A DNA stretch of 64,000 bases from Microvelia longipes (Eukaryota > Arthropoda > Insecta > Hemiptera > Veliidae): NCBI GenBank assembly GCA_018340805.1, contig JACMZG010001908.1:16089061-16153060 (forward strand), given 5' to 3'. This document shows, in pieces, positions 23,454 to 34,967 of this stretch (position 1 is the first letter of the stretch; every line of letters begins with the position of its first letter). The translations under genes were made by a program, and so were the position numbers. The notes below the pieces were generated by a model that had not been told where the DNA came from, did not search any database, and worked only from the letters and a program-made list of their open reading frames with translations.

Positions 23454-23705
23454 TCACATTGATTTGAATTCAACACGCATGTAGTCCTCAGCAAGAACAA
23501 TGTGTTGGACTTTTAACTCTATAATAATGTTCCTTGGCAGTAATTTGTTTAAGAAGAACGTTTTCCAAAGTTCCAAGTCCAAACATCTGTACAGCAAAAT
23601 GTTGTGGTGAAAATCCAAACGCTCGAGCGAAATCATAAATATGATCCACATGCTTCACCCTTCTGCATTTACATTTTATCACAACCAACTTAATGTTTCG
23701 GTTTT
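23454..23705 (-). pseudogene. Possible coding fragment, unknown
   Basis: The minus strand has an open frame of about 75 codons with mixed amino acid composition. It includes KCKCRRVKHVDHIYDFARAF, GFSPQHFAVQMFGLGTLENV and LLKQITAKEHYYRVK, and ends in a stop near 23488. A second overlapping frame continues VQHIVLAEDYMRVEFKSM and stops at 23454. GC content is higher than in the neighbourhood. The pair could be one protein fragment with a single frameshift, but I do not recognise the family. There is no ATG start in frame, no splice evidence and no neighbour in support. Confidence 0.3.
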
Positions 23706-23794
23706 CTCTACCATTTTAATGTTCTAAATTAAAGTATGTACTTCGTCAACACTATTTTAATCACTTTGGGACAACTATAAGTAATTGTTTTGCC

Positions 23795-24215
23795 AGTTTG
23801 TACTAATTGCGCTTGTTTATTTTTGTTTTACTAGATTGTGTTAATTGCACAACTGTTTCAGTTTACCAGTGGGTACTAATGTGTACAACATGTTCAGTCT
23901 ACCAGTGTGTTACTAATTGCTCAACAGTTTCAGTTTACCAGTGGGTACTAATTGTACAACTGTTTCAGTTCTACCAGTGGTTACTAATTGTACAACAGTT
24001 TCAGTTCTACCAGTGGGTACTAATTGTAAACTGTTTCAGTTCTACCAGTTTGTACTAATTGCTCAACTGTTTCAGTTCTTCTAGTGTGTACTAATTGCAC
24101 AACTGTTTCAGTTCTACCCAGTGTGTACTAATTGCACAACTGTTTCAGTTCTACCAGTTCGTACTGATGGCGCAACTGCTTCAGTTTTACCAGTTTGCAT
24201 CAATTACACAACTGT
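23795..24215. repeat. 36-bp minisatellite, about 11 copies
   Basis: Unit TTTCAGTTCTACCAGTGGGT followed by ACTAATTGTACAACTG. Variation concentrates in GTGGGT/GTTTGT and TGTACAACT/TGCACAACT. Small indels change the frame, and the 83-codon frame over it is not a gene. Confidence 0.93.
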
Positions 24216-24852
24216 ACTAGTTGCACATAATGCACATTGCACCAGCTGTACCAAATTTTGTACTTAAAGTCATGACAGTAGGCCTTGGTCTATGACGTTA
24301 GTAATAGAATCACATTTAAGTATAATTAGAATATAAGTGGGGGATCTGAGTATTAGAAACAGAAGTGTATCTCATAAGATGAGTTGGCAGAGTATCAGCC
24401 TATAGGATGTCCATTGAGCTATTAGCTTCTCTACCGTGTCGCTATAGATAAAGACAATGCACTTAAAAACAAAAGACTATACACTGGGGACGATGACCCA
24501 TTCTTCATGGTGTTAGGAGCCGGCGCTACCACCATACATTCTACTAAATTTTCTATTCTGAAAATTACTTTAAACACTAAATAGAGAAGTAAGAGAAAAT
24601 TTTGACTAGAATGGACAATAAATAAAAATGCCGATAAATTCAGCTTGGAGTTAGTTTCGAAAATGGTGATTAAATCTAGTTTTAGAGAAAGCAAACTGGC
24701 AATCATGGAACAATGTTTCCTTTCCTAAAGGGTTAAAAATTATAGGAACAAATCATATTGAATAATGAATTTGAATGAATAATGAAATTGAAACATAAAT
24801 TTTACCTGAAGTAAAATATATTTAAATATAAAATAACAAGACTTCTAATTGA
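24216..24852. other. Unassigned stretch
   Basis: No gene supported. The minus-strand 91-codon frame at 24431-24706 has no motif I recognise and AT-driven composition. Confidence 0.45.
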
Positions 24853-25482
24853 AGAATAATATTACACTCTGTGCAAGCCTCAGATATGGGCTTCTTATCA
24901 AGAATAATACTACACTCTGTGCAAGCCTCAGATATGGTACCCATAAATCTAAATAAATAAAAAATAACTTCTTATTCAAGAAAAATACTACACTCTATGC
25001 AAGCCTCAGATATGGTACCCATAAATCTAAATAAATAAAAAATAACTTCTTATTCAAGAAAAATACTACACTCTGTGCAAGCCTCAGATATGGTACCCAT
25101 AAATCTAAATAAATAAAAAATAACTTCTTATTCAAGAATAATACTACACTCTGTGCAAGCCTCAGATATGGTACCCATAAATCTAAATAAATAAAAAATA
25201 ACTTCTTATTTAAGAATAATACTACACTCTGTGCAAGCCTCAGATTTGGTACCCATAAATCTAAATAAATAAAAAATAACTTCTTATTAAGATAATTACT
25301 ACACTCTGTGCAAGCCTCAGATTGGTACCCATAAATCTAAATAATAAAAAATAACTTCTTATTCAAGAAATAATTACTACACTCCGGCAAGCCTCAGAAT
25401 ATGGTACCCATAAAATCTAAAATAAATAAAAATAACTTCTTATTCAAGAATAATACTACACTCTGTGCAAGTAAGATATGTA
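24853..25482. repeat. 78-bp tandem array, about 8 copies
   Basis: The unit begins ACTTCTTATTCAAGAAAAAT, includes CTGTGCAAGCCTCAGATATG, and ends in CTAAATAAATAAAAAATA; starts at 24966 and 25044 are 78 bp apart. The left units are nearly identical. The last three (about 25260-25480) have scattered one-base losses and gains, which may be uncorrected sequence error. Confidence 0.93.
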
Positions 25483-25689
25483 CCATAAATGTTGTGAAAA
25501 TCATCATTAGAGAAACACTAAAAAATTGAATCATTTACTTTAAAAAAACATCTACAAGTCATAGGATAAACATTAAACTAATACTAATAATGAAATGAAA
25601 CTATAGGCACATCTTAAATTCCCAAAATCTTAAATTGATCGAATTACTCATCTTAAATTGATTATTTTTTCATAATTATACCTATTTAT

Positions 25690-26412
25690 ATAGAAAAAGT
25701 ATTGTGTTTGTAAAAAAATCCGGAACCGGGATGAAACTGGAATTATCCGTTTCAGGTGTTTTAAAGGCCTCCTAAGTGGTTTTTACAAATTCGTCTGTCT
25801 GTGTGTGTCATCATCGTAGCGCCCAGTGTATTAATGCTAGAGAGTTGAAACTTTGTATAAAAATCAATCTTCTGCTGTAGTTGTGCTATTCGGAAAATAT
25901 TTTTTTAATGATGTCATTAACCCGCAATAATAACTCAGCAAAATTTCGAAAAATCATAAAACGCTGGAAAATGTTCTGATTAATTTGAGATTTGGCACGC
26001 ATGTAGCCATATCTAAGACTGACATATGTGCCAAGTTTTATCTTTTTATTAGCATTAGTTCAATTTTTATCGAATCTAAGGCACGTTATTTAAAAAATTG
26101 TATAAAATCAGGAAATAATGAAATTGAGTTATAATTTAGTACAAGTGTATACCTTTACTTAATAAGTAAGTACACAATGTTTCGTTTCAATACTACAAGT
26201 ATATCCATGATTTTTGTTGGATCATAAAAGTTAAGTAGCATTGAGTGGTCAGTGCTGTTTGGGTGACCGCTGAATGAAATGCATTTACTATCGCCGAGCA
26301 AAGCGAGTTCGAAGACATGTTACAGTATAAATTTGGCGAATTTTATATTGTGAGGACGAGCGAATCCGATCTGATAAGGAAAAGTTCCGAGGTACCCCGT
26401 ACCCGATTCTTT
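25690..26412 (-). repeat. Family A repeat, copy 5 (near complete)
   Basis: In reverse orientation it runs from the 3' terminal TATAGAAAAAGTATTGTGTT through ACCACTTAGGAGGC-type and TGTGTGTCATCATCGTAGC segments to the two CGAGCAAAGCGAG-type blocks. It ends at GAGGTACCCCGTACCCGAT, the complement of the 5' end. The plus-orientation copy 6 follows almost at once, head to head. Confidence 0.85.
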
Positions 26413-26424
26413 TTTGGTGTAATT

Positions 26425-27235
26425 TTTCTGGTTATTGACGTCATAACAATATTATAATTTGGAAAGCCAAACTAGACCTAAAAATTAATTTTTGTACCAA
26501 GGGTCAAATCTATCATAAATATCCAGGGAGCACACAATAATAACAAACACACACTCACAACTTTGCGAAAACAACTCAAGAGGTCTTAAACCTTAGGATA
26601 ATACTATATATAGAAGGAGCACAGGACCGTAAACACAATGTAATTCCACTGATAACACGAAAGCCGGTTGACTGGTGGACTTAAGTAGGGGTACCACCCG
26701 AACAACAAAACATTATTTTAAATATGTGTCATAAATATCTATTAATGAAGAAAGATCGTAAAGAACAAATATAACAATTTAAAACACCTGCTGAGTAATT
26801 AATAAAACCGGTTTAAGATGGCAAAAGGGTGGCGGAGTACAAAAATCTACATATAGTTGATGAGGACTACTTTTAATATAATTTTAATTAAAAACGTTAA
26901 AATACAATTTAAAATGCTTAAAATATTGCAATGAACCAATATTTATATTAGAATTTTATGAATAATCAATCATTAATTAATAATAGAACACAGTAATTCA
27001 GCAACCGGAAGTACTGCCAACTTTTTTTTAGAAAATTGTATATTGTTAGGGTGGCAGCATTACTTAGTTGCACCAGTGAACCGCATTTCGTGTTATCAGT
27101 AGTGCTCCTTCTATATATAGTATTATTCTAAGTCATAAACATTGAAACAGATAATTAAGGCGAAATGCTGGTTTCGGATTTTTTTGCAAACACAATACTT
27201 TTCCTATACACCAACGGTATAAATGAGGAAAAGTA
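26425..27235 (+). repeat. Family A repeat, copy 6, split by a MITE
   Basis: The left part at 26425-26591 carries GGTTATTGACGTCATAACAA and AACAACTCAAGAGGTCTTAA. The right part at 27141-27235 continues with GAAACAGATAATT, CGGATTTTTTTGCAAACACA and the 3' hairpin GGTATAAATGAGGAAAAGTA. The two parts join into a normal family A sequence once the 541-bp element at 26592-27132 is removed. Confidence 0.82.
26592..27132. mobile_element. MITE, 541 bp, 8-bp target duplication
   Basis: The left end is CTTAGGATAATACTATATAT and the right end is the matching ATATATAGTATTATTCTAAG. The inverted similarity extends past AGAAGGAGCAC and on through GATAACACGAAA and ACTGGTG-like text. The flanks TCTTAAAC (26584-26591) and TCATAAAC (27133-27140) form an 8-bp duplication with one mismatch. 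There is no transposase frame. An 8-bp duplication fits hAT or P-type mobilisation, but the CTTAG ends are not diagnostic. Confidence 0.85.
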
Positions 27236-27900
27236 AAAACAATTAAAATTGTATAAATCTCATTTTCACAATAAATATTCTTTTCATAATCCAAATGACA
27301 CTGAAGCTAAAAATAAAGATTAAATTCATAAAACCCTAATGATTATTTAATAATGATTTATCTTTTTCTTCAGTTTTTAACCGAAGAATTTTAATTGTCA
27401 CATTAAATAATGATTTTTCACATCACACATTTAGAAAACACCGAACAGGAAAACCACACAATAGAAAAAATATTTAAAAGATAGTTAAAGGCTTCATTAA
27501 GATCTGTTTGAGGTTACGACGTTTCTTTCTTTTGTTATAATATAAATTCAATTATATAACTAACTGAGAAGTTTGCAAAAAAATGAAAATTGATAAAAGA
27601 CATTTTAGAACGACATTAAGATTTTTTTTCGTTTTAAAATGTAGAAAATGAATGCGAAAGACAGGTTACTGTGGCATTTAAGATCTGATGAGAACCAACG
27701 AGCATGAAAATAATCAACATCTTGGAAAACAAAGAGTGAGAGTTAGGAAGACAAAGGTTTAGTTTATATAACTGTTCCATCATTCTGTGAATGGAACAGA
27801 CATGGTGATAAGAATGAGGATTCAATGAAGCCATACTTGCACAATGTACAAGTTAGATTAAGTGTTGTCTATGATATGTGTATTTTATAGGCGATTCTAG
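27236..27900. other. Unassigned stretch
   Basis: AT-rich. The minus-strand frame at 27634-27834 has no recognisable motif. No repeat or RNA seen. Confidence 0.45.
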
Positions 27901-27925
27901 GTAAAACTCTTGGGGGGTTCAGCAC

Positions 27926-28115
<190 letters not shown>

Positions 28116-28384
28116 CTGTATTTTTGAATAAGATATAATCTAATCTTTTCGTTGTTACTATAAACCAATATTACTTATCTTCCTATATAACTTTTAACTA
28201 CTATTCCTATTAAAATAGAACTATACTGAAAATTAAAATAGAACTATACTGTAAATTAAAATAGAACTATACTGAAAATGATATGAAATTTACACACTTT
28301 TGGTCCCTTATTCAAATTGATCCAAACATTAATGACGGGTAATTCACATTATATTTTTTCCGAATGAGACCTAAATTTTATTTT

Positions 28385-28640
28385 TGCATTAAGTTTCTGC
28401 AATTCTTTAGCATATACGGGAACTATGATGATAACACATAAACACATACGAACTTCTTAAAACACCTAAAACGGATAATTTTGGTGACATTCCGGTTTGG
28501 TTTCGGATTATTAGTTTATACTTTCCTTTTTCCTATATTCCAACGGTATAAATTAGTATAAAAACGCATATAAACCGTTAAGCTTCGCATAATCTTGAAT
28601 GAGAAAAAGTTCCGCGGTACCCCGTACCCGTTTTATTTAT
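28385..28640. repeat. Family A fragments in opposite orientation
   Basis: A plus-orientation 3' part (28385-28560: GGATAATTTTGGTGACATTC, TTCCAACGGTATAAATTAG) is followed by a minus-orientation 5' end (28595-28640: TTCCGCGGTACCCCGTACCC). The junction shows rearrangement, not one intact insertion. Confidence 0.7.
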
Positions 28641-28829
28641 ATTTTTAAATGGTTTTATTAAATTATTTGAATTTTGGTGGAAATTTATATATTTTGATTA
28701 AATGTAAACAAACTTTGACGTTTAACAAAAGTATCGCACTAATTAATCATTATGTTCCCTTTTAACTTTTAAACTAATTAATCAATTTTCTTCGGAGTTT
28801 TTTATGTTTGTTCCTTTTTTTTCGGTTCT

Positions 28830-29325
28830 ATCAATGTGTTATATGTCAAAAGCACATGTATATTTTTGGTATTATTAAGCGTCAAAGTTTTAAATTTCAA
28901 AAATTAATAATTTCAAAATGACGGCCAATTAAAAAACAAAATTTGGAAGATTTGTTTGTCATATCAAGTGGTATATTCCTGCTAAATTTCAAGTTCATCG
29001 GGTCATGTTTCGATTTTTTACAATTTTTTTAAATTTTTGCTGACTAAGAAAATAGGGTTAATGGTGACATACAATTTTGATATTCCAACTAGACCCAAAG
29101 ACTAATTTTTGTTCCAGGTTTCAACTCTCTAGCATAAACACAGTGGGAGTTAAGCGTGACACAGACACACACTGACAGACATCAAGCTGAAATCGATTCA
29201 GATGGTCTTGAAAACACCTAAAATGCGGATAATTCAAGAGAAATCTAGGGTTGAATTTTTTGGGTGACACCTATACTTTTCCTATAAAGCTTCAGTAAAG
29301 AAGGTGAGGAAGAGTAAAAAGTTAA
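28830..29325 (+). repeat. Family A variant, copy 8
   Basis: Shares AACTAGACCCAAAGACTAAT, AACTCTCTAGCATAAACACA, a CACAGACACACACTGACAGA tract and the 3' GAGGAAGAGTAAAAA end with family A. Its upstream half (AAAATGACGGCCAATTAAAA, TTTGTTTGTCATATCAAGTG) instead matches the variant at 60300-60712. This is a second subfamily with a different 5' half. Confidence 0.7.
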
Positions 29326-30045
29326 AAAAATACAAGTTTGAGAAAAATTAAATATTAGGTAACCAACACTAATAACAATTAAAGCATGTTTAGGCAAATT
29401 GCCAGTTTGGTAAATATTAGCAAGAAATATTTATAAATAAAAATAAAAACATTCTGAAGGAGATAACAAGGCACTGCATCGAGACTAAAATATTTAAATT
29501 ACTTGTAATTAGTTGGCACCAACAACAATACAAAGCTAATTGTTTGCCTGATAATAAAATTACATTAAACCTAGCAACATGCGCATTTAATACTCCTTGT
29601 ATTTAAAATTATATCCCATTAGCTTTTGTAATAAAACAATCCTGCAGTGGGGTTTTACTTTGAATTTATTCACAATTTTTTGGCTATGGGTCTAGTTTCC
29701 TTTAAATTTCTCAAATTGCTACAACTATATTGCGGAAATTAACTTTAAATTTATTTAAGAATTAAGTTTAATGGACTGTGAGAAATCTTAATTAGGAATA
29801 TGAGATAATGAAGACAGCAGTCCCTAGTTTTATTAATTGATTTATGTATTTAAATTTATTAACAGTCTCATCCACAGCCATAGGCTGATTTGAGCAAATT
29901 GAAATGAAAAATAATTAATCAATAAATAATCAATAAATGGATTACTTTACTTTATTTACAGTTCTGATAAGCTTGCCACCAGTAATTTTAGCGAATTTTC
30001 GAAGAAAATACATTAAACAAAAATTGCAATAAAACTTGCCAAGTT
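29326..30045. other. Unassigned stretch
   Basis: No gene. At 29768-29825, TTTAATGGACTGTGAGAAAT and GAAGACAGCAGTCC resemble the segment at 62665-62725 and, inverted, the one at 63280-63330, so a PLE-linked repeat fragment may lie here. Confidence 0.4.
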
Positions 30046-30415
30046 CGGGAGCTTAGTGGCAGACGCCTTTCGACCTGGAGGTCGAGGGTTCAAATCCAGC
30101 CGGAGAAGGACCTCAATATGAGATTATCCCTTGCACCATACACTCGGAAGGTCTTGAATTCAATGCCGGCCAACCCAACCAGGGTTTTACATGGTTTTTT
30201 GACTGCTAATACGAAATACGGCGTTGATTCCTGTTCCGTCCGAGAAAAGTCTGTATCCTCGTTTCCGTTGCAGCTCACAAAAAGTGAAGGCACTGCGGAA
30301 TGGTGGAGATGGAGGTTGGAAAGATATACTGAGCCTTCGTATGTTCGAGAACTAAGTCGGTGAATGTGTAGCCGATACATCGAATAACTCAAGTGACTAA
30401 GAACGAAGTGCTCGG
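30046..30415 (+). mobile_element. tRNA-derived SINE, family 2
   Basis: A box GGGAGCTTAGTGGCAGACGC and B box GAGGGTTCAAATCCAGC are spaced as in a tRNA and followed by CGGAGAAGGACCTC. The GC-richer body (AGGTCTTGAATTCAATGCCG, CATGGTTTTTTGACTGCTAA, GAAAAGTCTGTATCCTCG) stands out against the AT-rich surroundings. The overlapping open frames of 81 and 100 codons on the two strands are translations of the SINE. I could not define the 3' end or a target duplication with certainty. Confidence 0.72.
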
Positions 30416-30734
30416 TTATAAAGACATGCGTCTCCTACTAGCACTGCGGAGCTTTGACTTACAGATCAGCTCTGATCTGTGAGACTGATGAGATCAGAGT
30501 AGGTAGTAAGACTATATTCATGTAGTCTTAGTAGTGCTTACTTCAGTAAGCACGCTGTGAACTAGTAGTTGGCGCTAGCCAGAGCGGTGAGACTAGCCTG
30601 AGTGGTGAGACTAGCCACATTGTAGCTGATCAACATGAACTAGGTAAACTGTGAACTAGTCGCGAGCACAAGCCAGGTCGGTGAATTTGGATAGAGTCTG
30701 GTTGGGCTAGATGAACTCGGCAAACTGTGAACTA
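30416..30734. repeat. GC-richer segment with short repeats and hairpins
   Basis: TGTGAACTA recurs at about 30551, 30649 and 30725, each preceded by AAC or CGC, and GGTGAGACTAGCC occurs twice at about 30587-30614. Small stems such as GCTTAC/GTAAGC (about 30536) and TAAGACTA/TAGTCTTA (about 30506) are present. This may be the 3' extension of the adjacent SINE. Confidence 0.5.
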
Positions 30735-31137
30735 CAGTCTATTGTTTAGTTTAAAAATCTTGACAGGTCAGTTTAGACACCACTGATTCTTAAGAAAAAA
30801 AAATCCCTGCAAGAATGGAGCGGGAAAACTATGTAAACAAATCAGGTTATTTTACCCGTATTTTCTTGGCGATGTTTTTTTTATATTTATTTTGTGCTGT
30901 TTTATTTTAAAATATAATTTTTAAGATTAATTTGAAAGTAGTTTTCAAAACGATGTAATCAAAAGAAGAACCACAAACAAAGTGAACGATTGCCGGGAAG
31001 AAGGTTTTTCCCTACAGCGGTTATTGTGGTAGGGATTTTTTTCTCTTTTTAAGTGAGAGGTTGGCAGCGGCTTCTCTGATTGGTCAATCCCCAAAGTACT
31101 TATGACCTTGGGGATTTTTAAACTAAACGATAGACTG
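30735..31137. mobile_element. Tc1/mariner-type MITE, 403 bp
   Basis: The left end CAGTCTATTGTTTAGTTTAA follows TA at 30733-30734. The right end TTAAACTAAACGATAGACTG precedes TA at 31138-31139. The inverted repeats match over about 25 bases with one mismatch. The TA target and CAGT-type end suit Tc1/mariner-type mobilisation. The interior has no transposase frame. Confidence 0.88.
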
Positions 31138-31884
31138 TAGTCATACGTGCCGCCATGTACGGAGGGTATGCTTCCTAAATGAATGCTGTTCCGTATAATT
31201 ATAAGGATAGATACGCGCATTTCCTTCGAAAATTTAAAAAAAATATAAAATAAGTTGTGACGGTACTGCTCAGGTTATTAAATATAAATATAATTAAAGT
31301 AGTGGGCGTAGTTTGAAGAATAAAATAGAATAATTGTGTAATACAAATAGAGCTATGTATTTTTACAAGGTCAATAGATAATATTATTAATTTAAAGCAA
31401 GATAAGAAAGTGATCTTAATGATTTAAGATTACTTTAAAATTAAAATACCCATCAAAAATAAAAATGTTTCACATGTTGTCAAGGTGTGCATTTCTTTTT
31501 GCAGTCTAGAGAGTCCGATATTTTATCGGATTTCTTAACTAATAACGTGTTATGGAATAGTAAATGTATATTTTAGTCTAATTATACCTCAAGATATTAC
31601 TCAATTAGAGAGATATTTCAATGTTGGCCACTCTCCAAACAGATAGGGAGTTATTTGTTCATAGAGTAGGCGCCGGTACAAGTTGGCAACACTGGGCCAC
31701 TTCTATACCTAGATAAAGACACGCCATTCAGAGTTAGCAATCACTTTTCTACAAATATAAATATGATGTATGATATGAAGAATCAATTTAGCCTATTAGA
31801 TCTTAAGCATAGAAGAAGCAATTTCATCTCGTTTATATTGATATCAGGTTTATGTAAAACAGAAGAGAAAATTAGGTACGGCGA
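31138..31884. other. Unassigned stretch
   Basis: AT-rich, no gene or repeat recognised. Confidence 0.45.
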
Positions 31885-32455
31885 TGTGTCACCCGTGGTG
31901 TAGTGGTTAAGGTACGCGGCCAATACACAGAATGAATGGACTTTAGTCATGGGTTCAATCCCAGCACGGACCTTCTAGGATTTTTATGAGAGGGATAAAA
32001 TTCTGCGTACCACGTCCTTCAGAAGGGACGTAAAGCAGGTGGTCTCGAGCCTGTGCGTTGTCAGGTACTCGTTAAAGATCCCTTACCCTAAATGAAACTG
32101 GGTATAGGCAAAATTTAGAACCCTCATTGTAGATTCATTATAATACTATACTGTTTCTGCCTTGTAGTTTAAAGTGTGAGGAGGTTTGGTTTAACAGTGA
32201 GAGCACGTGTTGTTCCCAGTTTTCACTAGACTATAAGAGTCAGTGAAAATATGTATGATTGCTTGAAAAAGCATGAGAGGAACCATAGAAATTCACGGCT
32301 CTTCTGTCTAGATTAGATGAAATATACCTACACTTGAAATTAAAGGAGTAGAACACTATCTTAGGGAGCTGGCAAAAAGGCCCCAACCACGTGACCTACT
32401 TGCCTGGTAGTTACTACCACTCCCCCATATTACTAGGTACGGGGAATCTGAAGTT
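31885..32455 (+). mobile_element. tRNA-derived SINE, family 3, with conserved core
   Basis: The head has A box GTGGTGTAGTGGTTAAGGTA and B box GGGTTCAATCCCAGCACGGA. The body contains CTTCAGAAGGGACGTAAAGC, GGTGGTCTC and CTCGTTAAAGATCCC, which resemble the conserved central domain of several animal SINE superfamilies. The 3' part at 32300-32455 (GGCAAAAAGGCCCCAACCAC, CTTGCCTGG, CTCCCCCATATTACTA) is homologous to the truncated SINE at 23062-23280. If this is one element it is an unusually long SINE, about 570 bp. Its 3' end probably matches the LINE that mobilises it. Confidence 0.75.
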
Positions 32456-32526
32456 ATTATTAATAATATTGAACTAATAATAAAGTCTAAAGTAGAATTA
32501 ATACGTTCTCACTTCACTTGTTTAAC

Positions 32527-32556
32527 CCAATTGCTGGGTCAATACCCAGCAATTGG
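32527..32556. repeat. Perfect hairpin, 13-bp stem
   Basis: CCAATTGCTGGGT and its exact complement ACCCAGCAATTGG around loop CAAT. It shares its final GG with the palindrome that follows. Confidence 0.95.
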
Positions 32557-32586
32557 CTTCCTTATACCAGCTGGTATAAGGAAGCC
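32555..32586. repeat. Perfect 32-bp palindrome
   Basis: GGCTTCCTTATACCAG is followed immediately by CTGGTATAAGGAAGCC with no loop. A third related segment, TTGGTATAGGCTTCCTT, follows at about 32591-32607. A GC-containing perfect palindrome of this length in AT-rich DNA is unlikely by chance. Confidence 0.95.
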
Positions 32587-32639
32587 TATTTGGTATAGGC
32601 TTCCTTGTACCAGAAATATATGTTCAAAAAAAACCTAGC

Positions 32640-33470
32640 AGCTTCGAGCCCGTATTTTTATTTTTTTCTAATTATACATTAATAGTCCATTAAAATATAA
32701 ATCACATTGCGGCCATCACCCGTAAGTTCTAAGATATCGCGGAATCCCTATTGGCGACTGTATTTTATTTTAATATTTTAAATATATAAGAAACATGAAA
32801 ACTTGGTCCTAAAGACCAACTGGGACATTTTAACCGTTTACGCCACTGGGGATGTTTCAATACAGCTAAATCCGGTCTGAACAACACGCATACATACATA
32901 TTAATACCTATGTTTTTACTTATACTGCCGTATGTGTAAATAAAAAAACCATGATTATTAACTTACGGAGTTTCTTATTGAACAGCATTACTTAACATAC
33001 CTGAAACATAAAAAATATCTAAATAAATAATCAAATAACTTTAAAACAGAATTTTTCCAAATATACTTCCTAATATACTTCGTTTGTGTCTATTTATCAC
33101 GATCTCATTTATACCTAGAGTTCTCTTAGAACACAGCTATCATTATTCATTCTGTTAATGAACTCTGTTAAATGTTTTAAACGTTGAACTTCAAAATTGA
33201 AAGGAGGTGTATAAAACATAAAACCCGGCCGTAAAAACTAAAATAAAATCTTAAATAATTAGTTATGCAGCAAGAGAGTAAAGAATTCTATTATTCCCTT
33301 ATAAATAAGTTGGTTCACGAGGCGAAACCCGGGGGATCATAGATGTAATTCCCAAAGCGTAGGCGAGGATTATTTTTACGTTTCATTCCCAAGGCAAAGA
33401 CTCGGCAAAGAATCTGTTTTTATATCATATCTTATTTATATATACTCATTATCATTAAGAGTTGAATCTC
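32640..33470. other. Unassigned stretch
   Basis: No gene, RNA or known repeat seen. Confidence 0.45.
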
Positions 33471-33599
33471 CTAATTATATTTATTTATAATATTATATTA
33501 TTATTATATTATATAATATTATAATTATTATTATAATATTAATATTATTTAATTAATATAATTAATATTATATATATAAATTATATATTATATTATATA

Positions 33600-33677
<78 letters not shown>

Positions 33678-33910
33678 TATATATATATAATATATATATA
33701 AATTATATATATTATATATTATAATAATAATAATATAAATTAATATAAATAATATAATCATTATTTACTCAATTAGACTATAAGTTAGTTTCTTAAGAAT
33801 GTAATGGATTTATGAAGAAATACAAGCCTTGAGCCCATAGTCGCTGCGCGGTCTCAGTTCATCGGACCCTATTATATTATATATATATATATAATAATAT
33901 ATATATATAT

Positions 33911-33943
<33 letters not shown>

Positions 33944-33945
33944 GA
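33471..33945. repeat. Degenerate TA/TAT-rich block
   Basis: Mixed TTATTA, TATATTA and (TA)n at 33471-33735, then a unique 130-bp interval, then another (TA)n at 33871-33945. Confidence 0.9.
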
Positions 33946-34967
33946 TAATATATTGAATCCCTTATACTCCTCCCTCAACTCCCGCCATCCATGCAACTAA
34001 ATAAGCGTCAGTAAAATTTTATTAAATATACATACAAAATGTAAAATTTTTTATTCTCGTATAAAAAGGTATTTAATTTTAAAATTGAGCTTAGCTCGTC
34101 AAGCCAATATCTTGAGTTTACTAGTTAGTTAAAAAGTTTATTTTATTACACAAACTTTGGTAACAAATTTTATCTAAATCGCATCAAATTATGTATGAGT
34201 AATATTTAACGGAGATGTCCGAAAGAAACGAAAAATATAGCGTCAGTATTTCCTTAAAGTAAAACAAAACAAAATATCTAAATACACGTTAATAAACTTT
34301 CTTCTAATAGATTGCCAACACTGTTTTTAAAACAGATATAGCAACACAACAATAACAGCTTTGTTTATTTAACAGCCGTCGTTTCTTCTTTTTCTCCAGG
34401 AAATGAAACTGTTTAGTCCAGTGAAATTCTGTTAAAGAATTTTGTTTATATTTATATCTCCAAGTTTGGAAAACGCATAGCAGGTATTTTATGTCACTTG
34501 GCGAGAGTTCCATGTTTTCGATTCGGTTTGGTCATTTCACATTACATTTATTTTTTATCTTTTCGTTATTTAATTTTATTAGTTTTAAAAGAAAATTATC
34601 TGGAAAACGTCTACTGAAATTCTCAATGTATTTATAACCCAGACGTTTTCATATTTACAAATTATAATTCAGCTTTTCTTTTAGAGTTCGCTTTAGAAAA
34701 TTGCATATCAAAAGCAGTTTGGTTTGATATCCTGATCAAATATAAAATTAAATATGCAAATACTCTACACTTTCAAAGGCGCTAAAATATTGTTTAAAGC
34801 TAGCTTAAACTAAGTTTTAAATGAGTTTGGACTGATTAGTTTCCTTTCTTCTGTCAATACTTGAAGCTTAAGTATTGACAAGTGATTTGTCAAGTAGTTA
34901 AACTTAATTAGGGTATTAAGTAACTAATACTGTAGATTTAGAGAAAACAGTAAAACTATTTTTTTCC
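33946..34967. other. Unassigned stretch with one hairpin
   Basis: No gene supported. An 11-bp snap-back (TGTCAATACTT at 34852-34862 and AAGTATTGACA at 34870-34880, 7-nt loop) is present. The 69-codon minus-strand frame at 34304-34513 has no known motif. Confidence 0.5.

Noticed and set aside
30090..30392. Opposed frames of 81 and 100 codons
   Set aside because: They lie in a tRNA-derived SINE with clear A and B boxes; no protein motif.
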